This document shows, in pieces, positions 1 through 10,713 of a DNA stretch of 64,000 nt; within the stretch, counting starts at the first letter, position 1; each line of letters opens with the position of its first letter. The notes under the pieces were generated by a model. It was not told where the DNA came from, ran no database searches, and was given only the letters and a program-made list of their open reading frames with translations. The position numbers and the translations under genes are program-made. Source of the stretch: Capsaspora owczarzaki ATCC 30864 (taxonomy: Eukaryota > Opisthokonta > Filasterea); the NCBI RefSeq assembly GCF_000151315.2, contig NW_011887310.1, positions 34,755-98,754 of the forward strand, given 5' to 3'.

Positions 1-3000
1 CAACAACCCTTTTTTGTTCCGCTCAACAGATTGGTGGCGCGTTGCAAGTTTCGCTTGGTGCATCGTTCTTCAATTCTGCGATCGATGTTTGGGAACCCGT
101 GATTGAGCCGGTTGCTGTCGATGGCAAGATGGTGCCGTGGACTGTTTCCATTAATGTGAGGTGTTTTGATGTTTTTGGTCGTTTATTGGCGTCGCTTTGG
201 TTGTGTGTGCTTGTTGTCGTCCATTTCACGCACAGCTCGTCGTGTTCAACTGACTGACTGACTTCTCTTCATCGCGTTTGATTGACAATCCACAGCTGGA
301 GCAGCAACGCAACTCGGACCACACCCTGCTCAACCTCATCGCACTGACCACCTTGCAGCGCTTGGAGCTTTCCCTTGAGCACTCTGCACTGGAGCAAACT
401 GTCAACGTGGCCAGTGAGTGGGCTGCAGAGCTTGGAGCTGTGCTCGGTTCGGTCAAGCAGCAAACCGCCGTGGCCATCGCACGCTCCAAGTCAGTGTCCA
501 CCTCGGCGTCCTCCAGCGCTCTTTCTGCCATGTTGGCCGAACCGTCGGCTGCGTCATCGGCTCGTGCGCCCGCCAAGTTTGCGGTTGCCTATCGCCTGGC
601 CAATCAGACCGGTGTCGCGATGCTGTGGTGCCGCGCCCATACCATGCCAAAGCAAGGCCATCTTGCGGTTGGGCGTGAGGCCAACGCTGCGCTGTTTATC
701 TCCGAGTCCACGTTGGCTGAGGCGAGCGATTCCACGGCTTCATCGAAAGCATCGCCCACACTCAAAGCGCAAGAACTTGATCGCGCCAAAGAGCTCCTGT
801 TCCGGCTCGAGCACGGACAGAGCCAACCGTTCTCACTTGTCCAGGATGCCACGCAGTCCAATCCTTTCGACTACCGCAGTCGAGCGCAGAAACAACAACA
901 ACAGCAGCAGCAAGAACAGGACCGGGCTTCTTCGAGCAAGGCTCCCTCGCAGGCCAACACTGCTGCGCTGGGTCTCCCGTCCATCTCTATCGAGTTTGAA
1001 GGGTTTGCCCCATTGAATGGTGTTCGTGTGGACAAGATTGGCAGCTTTGTCTACTCGCTCGAGCCGCTTTCCTCCGCCATGAAGAGTGCCACCGGCGGAG
1101 GTGTTGCACACGTTGCGTGCCACGTCGAGCTCGAGCAAGGCGTGAAAACGCTCAAGTTCCGCTCGCCCTACGTTGTGGAAAACCACCTCCCCGTGTCACT
1201 CGCGCTCGGAAAGCGTCGTGTCTCGGCAAAACCGTCGAGCCCAGCCGACATTGACGACTTTGTCGTCCTTGCTCCAGGCCATGATTTCCCGCTGCCGCTG
1301 CATGAGATTTCTGCAATTGAACGACTGCACGTCCGGCCGATTTCAGCCTCGAACGACCCCTCCTCGCTCGCCCATGAGTGGTCAAACTTTGCGTTGGACT
1401 GGTCCCCGTGCAGCCTTGTACAGGCAGAGAATCGCACGGCCGCGCCAGTGGTCGCAAGTCAGCGCGCGCTTGTCCGAGTACTGAGCTGCTCTGTTGGAAA
1501 CGTGCCCAGCTTTTACATGGCGACAAACCCGATTCGGCATCCGCTGGAGACGCCGGATCAGTTTGGCACGTCATTGCTCCACGCGGCCACCGCTCTGGCC
1601 ATTCTGCCCCCGCTCATGTTTGTCAACTTGCTGCCAACGCCTGCATCCTTTGCCATCTCAGACAGCACGACGCAGCAAGCTGTCAGTTACACGGAGGGTG
1701 TTGTGTTTGGCCAGCGCCTCCCGCTCTTTGACGTTGACATTACGCGCGACTTGGTCGTGAGCGTCGAGCTGGGCCAGACGGCCAGCCAGCTGGGTCATGA
1801 AGAGTCCTTCCGCTCCGAGCCGACCCTGTTCCATTCGCGAAACAGGCCGCTCAACGTGGACAGCGTGCGACTTGCTCTGCGTGACATGTCCAACGCCAAC
1901 TGCGCCTTGTCGGTCAGTCTCTGCAACGCGCCAGTGGTCGGACAACAGGGTCTTGCAGGCCTCGAGTTCTTCCTCCAATGCCCGTACTGGATTGTCAACA
2001 AGACGTCCATGCCGCTGGCCGTGCACCAGGCCCTCGCTGGTGACGCTGTCGGTCAATCGACCATCCGCACCATCCAGCCCAACGCCTCGCCGGTCATCTT
2101 TGCATACGGGAAGGATGTGCTGTTCTCGAAAAAGAAGGCCGCGTTGGCCGTCCTCCCCGCTCCTTTGAAGGCCGGCGCGCCTTTGCCAGCCGCCTCCAGC
2201 CTGTCATGGAGCGAACCATTCAGCATGGACGCTGTGGGCAGCTCGGGCATCGTGCGCGCCAAGTGGGAGGTTGAAACCGCGCCCAACCAACGGTCGACCA
2301 TGTCGTCCGAGTTTGCCGTCAGCCTTCATTTTGGTGCTGCGCGACTGAGTCGCGTTGTGACTTTTGCACCACGGCACACCCTGATCAACCACTGCGGTAC
2401 CGATGTCTTGTTCTCGTGCTTGTCCTCCGACCAAGAGAATCAGCAACTCAGCCAGGACATTTTGTCGGGACGTGGTGCTGGTGCTGGTGCTGGTGTCTTG
2501 CCCTGTGGGACGGGATGGATTGCACGCCAGCAGCGGCAGCCAGTCACCTGGCTCGAAGGGGCAGGGCGCAAGCTCCGTGTCCGCATTCGCCTGCCGGATG
2601 GCTCGCTGTCTCTTCCTTCGGAGCCCTTCTCCATTGATGCTCCGGGTACGCTCGTTTTGAAGGTGATTCATCAGGACACGAATCAAATCGTCGGCAATGT
2701 TTCAATCTTGCAGGTCGAGGTCGCCATGTCCGAGAGCACCGTCTCTGCGACCCTGTCCATCAACAACAAGGCTGAGCAAGTCCGCGTTGAAAACCACACG
2801 CGCTCCTCGACCTTGCTCTTCCGCCAACAGCAGCCAGAGTCCAACAGTGCGGCTGCTCCCCACCCGTTGCATCGAGTGGGCGCCCAGTACGCCATGCCGT
2901 ACGTGTACGACTCCTTTGAAAGCAAGCACTTGCTGCACGTCAATGTCGCGGAATTCAAAATGCAGGAAGTCGACTTGGACTTGGACACTTTTGGCGTGAC

Positions 3001-5800
3001 CGAGCTGCGCGATGCGTCGTCACGCAAGCTCAAAACCGCTCCAACGCTCGAAACGCTAGACCTGGACGATTTCGACGGGACCATTTACGCCGTTGTCTTC
3101 CCGGACGGACCTAAACGAGTGGTTCTCTTCACGGACGATCAGAACGTCTCCAAGCGGCTAGTCGCGTTGTTTGGTCTCTCTGTTCTGGAACAAATCAGCA
3201 GACGCTCTGTGCGTGACACGGCCCATCTTCAAGTGGATGTTCGCCTTGCTGGAGTTGGCATTTCGCTGTTGCAAAGCAATCCGCGTCCCCGCGAGCTGTC
3301 TTACATTTGTCTCGATACGATTTCCAGTGATATCGTGCTGTCGGATTTGGCTCAGCAGCTTCGCTTCTCGCTGCAACGCCTGCAAGTGGACAACCAGAGC
3401 TACAGCGCCCGATTCCCGTGTGTGCTCTCCCCAACTCCGGTTGCCAAACGCGACACGCCTGTTGATTCGTCAGCCAGCTCCTCGACCACGTCACTGAACT
3501 CGGCTGCCGCCGACCAGAGCGCTCCGGCCCTTTCGGATGCACCTCCATTCGTGCAGGCGCTGATCGTCAAGTCACCGGCGCACGGCGCTGCCAATGTCCT
3601 CCTTTTCCGGTACATTTCCATTCTCATTCAGGCCATGGACGTCAAGCTTGACGACGTGTTTTTGATGGACGTGGTCGATTTTGCCCTGATTCGTGCGGTT
3701 TCGCCGGCTGTTCTCGCCGCGCGCCAAGCCTCGCGACTCGCAATCATGGATGGCAACAATCGCGCTAGTGCCGCGCGCACTGCTACTGTTGCCCAACAAG
3801 GATCGCAGCTGCTCGCCCAGCCAGCTGTGGAGGCGCTTGAGGAGGAACTGCAGTGGAGCCGGTCCTTGCTCGTGGCCTACGACACCACTAGCAGCAGCGT
3901 GGTAACCGCGTCCGCGCACAGCTCACAGGCTGTCTCGCATTCCGCCTCCACTGCGAGCGATCTCAATAGTTTGGCCGGAACCTCATCCATCTCTTCGCAG
4001 CAAGCCCATTCCGAAAAGCCGGCAGCCCCGAGTTTGCGTGTGTACATTGAGTATCTTGAGCTCCAACCTCTCCGCTTCAACTTGAACTTTAGCTTGGTTG
4101 GAAGCAGCAGCAACAGCAGCAGCGGCAGCGGCAGCAACAGCAGCACTCCATCCGAGTCGGTTTCGCGCTCGTCCTCCCACGCGAGTTCCAGCTCTCCTGC
4201 ACCTGGGAAATCCAGCTCCGCCGCGCGGTCGCCGTCGCTCGTTGGCTCGGTGCAATCTGCGACTACCACACTGGTCAGCACGGGTGCGGCGGCCATTGAG
4301 AATCCCGTGCGACTCATCTTCAAGTCGATTGGGCTGACCGTGGCTGACATTGACAATGCCCCCATCCGACTCAACGCTCTGGTCTTGACGCACGTGTTTG
4401 AATCGCAGACTACCCTTGCGGGCATTGTTGTCACCCACTACCGCGAGTACGTCATTCGAGAAGTCTACAAGGTTTTGGGCTGCTTTGATTTCCTCGGCAA
4501 TCCAGTGAACATGTTTACCAATCTCAGCACCGGTGTCAAGGACTTTTTCTACGAGCCCTTCCAAGGCATCGTCAAGGGTCCTGGCGAGTTTGGTGCCGGC
4601 CTCGCTCGCGGCACTCGCAGTCTGGTCAGCGGTGCGCTGGAAGGCACGATGGGTTCGGCTGGTCGCATTACGTCGTCGCTCGGCAAGGGCCTGGCTGCCA
4701 TGACCTTTGACGACGAGTATCGCGAGTCGCGTCGTCAAGCCTTCCAGGATCGCCCCGATACAGTGGCTGGCGGTCTTGCGGTCGGCGGCAAGCAGTTTGT
4801 GAAGGGCCTTGCAGGCGGTGTGGCCGGTGTCTTTCTATCCCCGTTTGCTGGTGCCAAGAAGGACGGTGTGGAAGGCTTCATGAAGGGCCTAGGCAGAGGC
4901 CTGGTGGGTGTTGTGGCCAAGACTGTCGGCGGCAAATGTGGAGTTGGACACGGGAACGCTCAAGAAGCATAGCAAACATCGCGAAGGCCGATCAACCGTA
5001 ATCGAGCTCAGTCGCATACTTCGCTATAGTTTACGGTAGGTGGAAGAGGAGGGGAGGCGGAAGCCACTAGAGGGGTGTGTGACGCATAGATCAGTTATAG
5101 GAGGGAGGCGGAGGAGCGAAAGACAATAGGGGTGGATGAGAAGACGGAGTTGCGGTTGTTTGATATTCGTTCGTGGAGCCACATAGTGATCAAGCTGACC
5201 GCAACAGCGTGAGATGAGACANNNNNNNNNNNNNNNNNNNNNNNNNNNNNNNNNNNNNNNNNNNNNNNNNNNNNNNNNNNNNNNNNNNNNNNNNNNNNNN
5301 NNNNNNNNNNNNNNNNNNNNNAGAGGACAGTCTTCTGGTGCCGTACAGCGCGCTCGAGGCGTTTGGAGCGCACTTTCTCAAGATCCAAACTCGAGGACGG
5401 GGCTTTTAGTGCCGACGAGTATATCGCGCACCTGGCCATCCGACATTCGACCGGCAATCCAGACAAGGATGCCAAGGAAGGAAAGCAGACGTGGCTTGTG
5501 TTCACCTCCAGTCGCCTCATCATTCTGCTCAGTGAGAAGGATGGGCGGGCAAAGCCTGAGGCCTACGTTGCGCGCTCTCCAACTTCCATCTTTGCCGTGA
5601 CACCGACACAAAATGGTGTTGACATTGATGCCGAAATGTTCAACGCGTCCTCTGTTGTCGGAGCCATGGAGTTGTTCGGGATGGCCAAAGCCAAGCGTCG
5701 CAAGATCACCATTCCCATGACAGATGGCCCCGCCCGGCAGCTTTTGTGTCGCACATTTGCCCGTTGGATGCCTGTCGCCAAGGACTCTAGCGCGCCCTGA
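1..5800 (+). CDS. VPS13: VPS13 lipid-transfer protein, C-terminal part (5' end outside window, internal gap)
   Basis: Bridge-like lipid transporter acting at membrane contact sites. Exons read as <1-155, 296 to about 4940, then across the N-gap to 5322-5800; intron 156-295 is phase 0 with a GTGAGG donor and CACAG acceptor. The first exon carries the family signature around WEPVIEP. Five segments with an invariant Asn (VENHLP, VNLLPT, VNKTSM, INHCGT, VENHTR) look like the VAB adaptor-binding repeats. Residues coded at about 4400-4930 form the glycine-rich VPS13 C-terminal domain (FLGNPVNMF, then repeated G-rich helices). After the gap, PYSALEAFG followed by LEDGAFSADEYIAHL resembles the final PH-like module. 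The open frame after 296 stops at 4972 with a tail that does not match the family, while the family-like reading resumes in another frame, so frame breaks occur near 4935-4940 and near 5385, on either side of the gap. These are probably contig-end errors. Confident of the family, not of the subtype. Confidence 0.9.
5222..5321. other. Assembly gap (100 N)
   Basis: Run of 100 N inside VPS13. The round length suggests a placeholder for a gap of unknown size. Coding sequence on both sides has frame breaks. Confidence 0.99.
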
Positions 5801-6320
5801 AGGGGTGGTGTTTCTGGTGTGTGTTTGTTGTTGTTTGTTGGTGTGAGTGTTTGTTGTTGTTTGTTGGTGTGTTAGTTGTTGAGGTGTTTTGTTTGAAAGT
5901 GAGTTTTTCAGTGCTGTTGTTGTTTGTTTGACTGTCAAGTGAATACTCCAAGCATGCGCTTTGTTCTGGGCGTGTTCATTTTGATCATTTTTTGTGCTTT
6001 GATTTCAACAAAGCAAGCCACATGTCAGGCTCGGTACCCATGCTGGCGAGCTGATTCGATTCTGCCTCGCGCTCCGGATGCAGTTCTGTGACCTGTGCAC
6101 CGACGAAGCGTTTTTCGTGTTTTTTCGTGTCAGTGCAGTGACGTGGGGAAATCAATAGCGTTTAGTTGCTCAAAACAACAAGACCCGTCGAATTGAACAT
6201 CAACACAAGCAGACATCAATGTGAAAAGCACAAAAAGATATGGGAATCATGCACGGCCAGGCAGAATCTACAAAGAGGCAGAGTTTTTGGGAAAGGGGCA
6301 GGCAAAAACCGACAGGCAAG
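5801..6320. other. Convergent intergenic region, VPS13 / LRR receptor A
   Basis: No gene seen. 5818-5875 has two imperfect copies of a GT-rich motif (GTTTGTTGTTGTTTGTTGG). About 6110-6290 is nearly identical to 10505-10670 downstream of the paralogous receptor, so the duplication unit includes the 3' flank of the receptor gene. Confidence 0.6.
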
Positions 6321-9300
6321 CTAGTTTTTGAGTTCGGCGTAGTCGACATTCTCAGCCTGCTCGGTCTGTGAGGAGGGTGCGACAGTCACTGCTGCGTAAG
6401 GGGTGGGCGAGAACGTGGGCGGCGCACGAACATTCGATGCGTTAAGCAGTAAAGGATCCGCGTACTCGACGCCGCTACCCGACGCTTGCGCTGTACTGGA
6501 TGCAGACACAGATGCTTCGGCATACACCTGTTCCGACGAACCGACAGAAGGAGCCTGGGGCTTTGAGCCGACATCTTCGTACAAGTCGTGCTCTCCAGGA
6601 GCAGACACAGCTGCGTATGTGGGATTCGCAACATTGGACGCTCTGTGATCAACAGACTGGTAGGTCGGTTCCGTGCCAGATGCAGATTCGCGTCGTTTGT
6701 TGGCCGTGCCAATGGGTGCAAAGGCATTGGACGAGCGACGACGTCGAAGGGCCACAGCCAGCGCAGCCAACAAGATGAGTGCCAACAGACCAAGAATGAC
6801 TCCGAGAATAATCGGCCAAGAATCTGAGTCACTTGAATCGTTTGGAGCATTGGACGCGGCAGATGCAGCAGATGTCTGCCACACAAAAGAAGCACTGGCA
6901 GCTGATGCAGACGCCTGGGATGCAACGGAAGCTGAAGACACCGTAGCGAGGGAAGCAAAGGATGCCGAGGAAGCGGAAGCATCGGAAGCGACAGACGCGA
7001 ATGAGGTGCTTGCAGCAGATGCAATCAAAGCAGATGATGCGGAAGCGATGGAAGCAAAGGATGCCGAGGTGGCGGAGAGATCAGAAGCGACACTTGCGGA
7101 CACCTGCGAGGCAATTGAGGCTGAAGACACCGTAGCGAGGGAAGCAAAGGATGCCGAGGAAACGGAAGCATCTGAAGCGGCGGATGCGTGCGACGCGCTG
7201 GCAGCAGAAGCATCAGAGGCAAACGAGGCGGACACCTCGGAGGCAACTGACGCCGAAGAGGCAGTTGCAGCGGAGGCAAACGATGCGGAGACCTCGGAGG
7301 CAATTGAGGCTGAAGACACCGTAGCGAGGGAAGCAAAGGATGCCGAGGAAACGGAAGCATCTGAAGCGGCGGATGCGTGCGACGCGCTGGCAGCAGAAGC
7401 ATCAGAGGCAAACGAGGCGGACACCTCGGAGGCAACTGACGCCGAAGAGGCAGTTGCAGCGGAGGCAAACGATGCGGAGACCTCGGAGGCAAGGGACACT
7501 GATGACGCGGAAGCGATGGAAGCAAAGGATGCAGAGCTCGCCGAAACAAGTGACGCAATCGAGGCGGATTGCGTGGACGCGACGGAAGCAAGGGAAGCAA
7601 GGGAAGCAAGCGACACGCATGATCCACTCATCGGAACGTAACCTTCATAGCACTGAGTGCACACAGTGGATGAAGAGCAGTACAAGCAATTGTTCGGGCA
7701 ACACGAGCTGGACCCAGTAGCATAGCAGGTGGCGCAGGCTGTATCACACTCTGCAGTTACAACAAGTCAGTCAAACAATTCCCTGGTGATTGTAGTCATA
7801 TAGGAACTTACTATATGGAGTGGCTGCGCTGCCGTATGTGCTGGGTGGAGCAACAGAGTTTCCACCAAAGGTAAAGTTGTTGGGGGCCAGATATGGGTAA
7901 GAAAACGACAACGCCAAGCCATTTGGCAAGCCTTTGAACAGACCGGGCGGCAAAGTCGTGAGGGGGTTGCCATTTAAAGTCCTGCAAGTTCCGCAAAGTC
8001 AGAGGCGAATCAAACACAACATGCACCTTGAGCTCTGTGCCTACACTCTAGTCAGCGCTGTCAGGCCGGCGAATGTGTTTGCAGAAATATCGACAATCTG
8101 GTTGAGATGTAGATATCTACAGATGGAGTTGCCAACGAGTGAGTTGTTTGCATGTGATCCTTCATGTCGTTGCTTTGCTTACAAGTAATTTAACGCAGTC
8201 AGACCAGTGAATGCATTTGCAGAAACGCCAGTCAGCAGGTTCTGATTCAGATTTCTACAGATAGTGTCGTAACCGAGTGAGCCATCTGCAGGTGATTTTA
8301 CATGTCCTGGCATGCTTACAGAGAAGTCAGCGCAACCAGGCCTGTGAAAGCGTTCGCAGAAACGCTGGTGATCCAGTTCCCATTCAGATATCTACATGTC
8401 GTGGTGGCAACAAGTGAGCTGTTTGTGTGTGATCCTTAATGTCTTGGCTTGCTTACAGAACTTTCAGTGCAGTCAGGTCTGCAAATGCATTGGCTGGAAC
8501 GCTGGTGATCGGGCAGTATTGCAAATCCCTACAGATAGAGTTGTTAACGAGCAAGCCGTTGGTACGAGATTCTTGCCGTCTTTGCTTGCTTACAATTGTG
8601 TCAGCGCAGTCAGGCCTGTGAATGCATCGGAGGGAATGCTGGTAAATTTGTTGGAAGACAGACTTCTACAGATTGAATTGCAAACGAGTGAGCGTTTCGG
8701 TACGTGCTTTTTCCTATCTTTTTGCTTGCGTACATGAAATACAGCGCAGTCAGGCCTGCGAATAGCGAGGAGGGCATGCTGGTGATCTGGTTGGTGCCCA
8801 TGTATCTACAGACCGTGTCGCCAACGAATGAGCCGTTTGTATGTGATTCTTTTCGGGTCTTCACTGGCTTACAAGAAGTTCAACGAAGTGAGGCTGGTAA
8901 ATGCGGTTGCGGGAATGCTGGCGATCCCGTTGCCTTGCATATTCCTACCAGACAGTATGGCAAACGAGTGAGCCGCATTTTGGGTGTGCGGTTGGGCATG
9001 TCTTTTGCTGGCTTACAATTGTTTCAGCGCCGTAAGGTCTGTGAATGCAGCGGCATCAATGCTGGAAATGTGGTTGTCTTGCAGAATCCTGGAGATACAT
9101 GTAGTGAGGCCAATGAGTGAGCCGTTTGCGCGTGAGTCTTCATTGCTTGGCTACTGACAGGACGGTCAACGCAGTCAGGCCGACAAACGCAGAAGCAGAA
9201 ATGGTGCTGATCTGGTTGTCCTGCAGATACCTAAAAATCGATCGTAATGGCAACAAGCAAGGTCAATTGGCATCTAGTTAACAACTTGACGACGGCAACA

Positions 9301-9511
9301 CTTACAGTATCGTTGTAGTCGCTGGGATTGCGGTTGGAATGTCTGAGAGACCCAGGTTTTGGCAATCGACAAGCGTTTCCGAGCAACTGCATACACCGCC
9401 AGTTCCACATGCGTTGGCTGCCTGTGCCAACTGGACGTGATTGACCACGCAGAGCAGCAGCAAAAGCAGCAGAAGCAGCAGACCAAAGGAGGAACGTCCT
9501 GTTGGCGCCAT
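6321..9511 (-). CDS. LRR single-pass receptor A with Ser/Ala stalk and multi-tyrosine (ITIM-like) tail
   Basis: Twelve exons on the minus strand: 9511-9306, nine exons of exactly 72 nt (9230-9159, 9088-9017, 8944-8873, 8805-8734, 8665-8594, 8528-8457, 8391-8320, 8254-8183, 8116-8045), 7981-7812 and 7750-6321; 817 residues in one frame. Order: signal peptide ~1-31 with a run of ten Leu; LRR N-cap (ACGTGGVCSCSETLVDC); nine 24-residue LRRs (pattern NQIxSxxxxxFxGLTALxxL), one per exon; cap; Cys-rich CDTACATCYATG segment; Ser/Ala stalk ~376-650; membrane helix ~651-674 followed by RRRR; tail of ~143 residues with YQSV, NPTYAAV, YEDV, YAEA, YADP, YAAV and VDYAEL. The last fits the ITIM consensus and NPTY is a PTB-type motif. 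The fold and topology are clear; ligand and partners are unknown, and phosphotyrosine signalling is inferred. Tandem paralogue of the gene at 10714-13605. Confidence 0.88.
7111..7494 (-). repeat. 189-bp tandem duplication in the receptor A stalk
   Basis: Two adjacent, apparently identical 189-bp units (63 codons each; second unit from about 7300) inside the Ser/Ala stalk. Frame is kept, so the copy lengthens the stalk. Within it, Phe residues recur about every 19 residues in SASFAS contexts, which suggests an alanine-type helical coil. Confidence 0.85.
8045..9230 (-). repeat. Array of nine single-LRR exons, receptor A
   Basis: Each unit is a 72-nt exon encoding one LRR, separated by introns of 65-72 bp that start GTAAG or GTAC and end TAG or CAG. 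Every intron is phase 2, so any exon can be skipped or duplicated without changing frame. The unit period is about 140 bp. Confidence 0.9.
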
Positions 9512-9686
9512 CTGTTTGACGATTATGGGTTGTGAGTGGCGAGATATTCACGGTTCAAAACAGTGCGCCAATGTCAACTGTCAACATTTTCAATTCCAAA
9601 GCGCTGAAATCCAGTCATGCAATATGACTTGGCGCATTTTTTCCCCAAGCTGTGAGGAGATAGATTGTGTGTGCGTGTCTGTGTGA

Positions 9687-9733
<47 letters not shown>

Positions 9734-10713
9734 ACAGCGTGTGGCTTGGCATGTGGCGAAATGCGGGCCTTTTCTTTTGTTCTTTCCCCACCTCCCAGCT
9801 TCTCCACAGTTGCCTGCCCGCCCGCCCGCCCGCCCGCCCTTTCCTTCTGTTTTGAATCCCTTCCACTCGTTTTGTCATGCGTTGACGGACATGTGCGCAG
9901 TGTCAATCGCAGAAGCAGCAGAAAAAAAACAGTGGCAAACTGACTGCGGAGGATTTCTGTTTCTGTTTTTGTCTGCCATTCCATTTCATTCTTGACACGA
10001 CGAGAGCCCCAGCCGCAGTCGCAAGAGAGGGGGGAGGGGGCTTCCACTGTTTGCTCGCTCTGCTCCGTCGCGTCTTCTGCTTGATTCAATATCCAGATTG
10101 GTGCAACAGCGCTCAACACGGGATACGCGTGCGTGGGAGGGGAGTTGAGTGAGAGAGTGCGACCCGCACGTGGACCATCATCCACGTCGCCACACGCTCG
10201 TGTTTTGTGGTTGCTCATTGCCGCCATGTTCGCAACAGTTGCAGGAGATCAACTTTGCACAAGTTGCAATCTCATTTGACGGAGAGGCGCGAATCGCTCT
10301 TGCGGTGGGATTGACGTACTAGTGGTCAAAGCGTGAAAAAGGCAAAAAAACAAAAAAAAAAACAAAAAAAACCAACAAAAAAATCAACAAAAGGAGTGAT
10401 CGCGCACATTCAGTCTCGATTTGTTCGCAATGTAATTCAGTCTGATAGTGAAGTACCATTTGAGACGAATCAAACTCACGTGCAGCTGAGATGTTCGGGA
10501 TGTGGTGATTTTTCGTGTCAATGCACTGACGTGGGGAAATCAATGAATAGCGTTTAGTTGCTCGAAACAACAAGACCCGTCGAATTGAACATCAACACAA
10601 GCAGACATCAATGTGAAATGCACAAAAAGATTTGGGAATCATGCACGGCCAGGCAGAATCTACAAAGAGGCAGATTCGGGAAGGCTTTCGGACTGCAATA
10701 ACCAACAGGAACG
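9512..10713. other. Upstream region of receptor A / 3' flank of receptor B
   Basis: No gene recognised. Contains (GA)n at about 9689-9727, (CCCG)n at about 9813-9838 and A-rich DNA at 10340-10395. About 10505-10670 is the near-identical copy of the 3' flank of receptor A. Open frames through the GA tract are repeat artefacts. Confidence 0.6.

Noticed and set aside
6673-7641. 322-codon open frame on the plus strand rich in Glu, Ala and Asp
   Set aside because: Exact antisense shadow of the Ser/Ala stalk of receptor A; codon repetition keeps the frame open.
8045-9230. Regular ~140-bp repeat-spacer pattern resembling a CRISPR array
   Set aside because: Each repeat is a 72-nt LRR exon with splice signals; copies vary and encode protein, and the host is eukaryotic.
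9660-9995. Open frames across the GA microsatellite upstream of receptor A
   Set aside because: Low-complexity peptide, no conserved features, no splice support.
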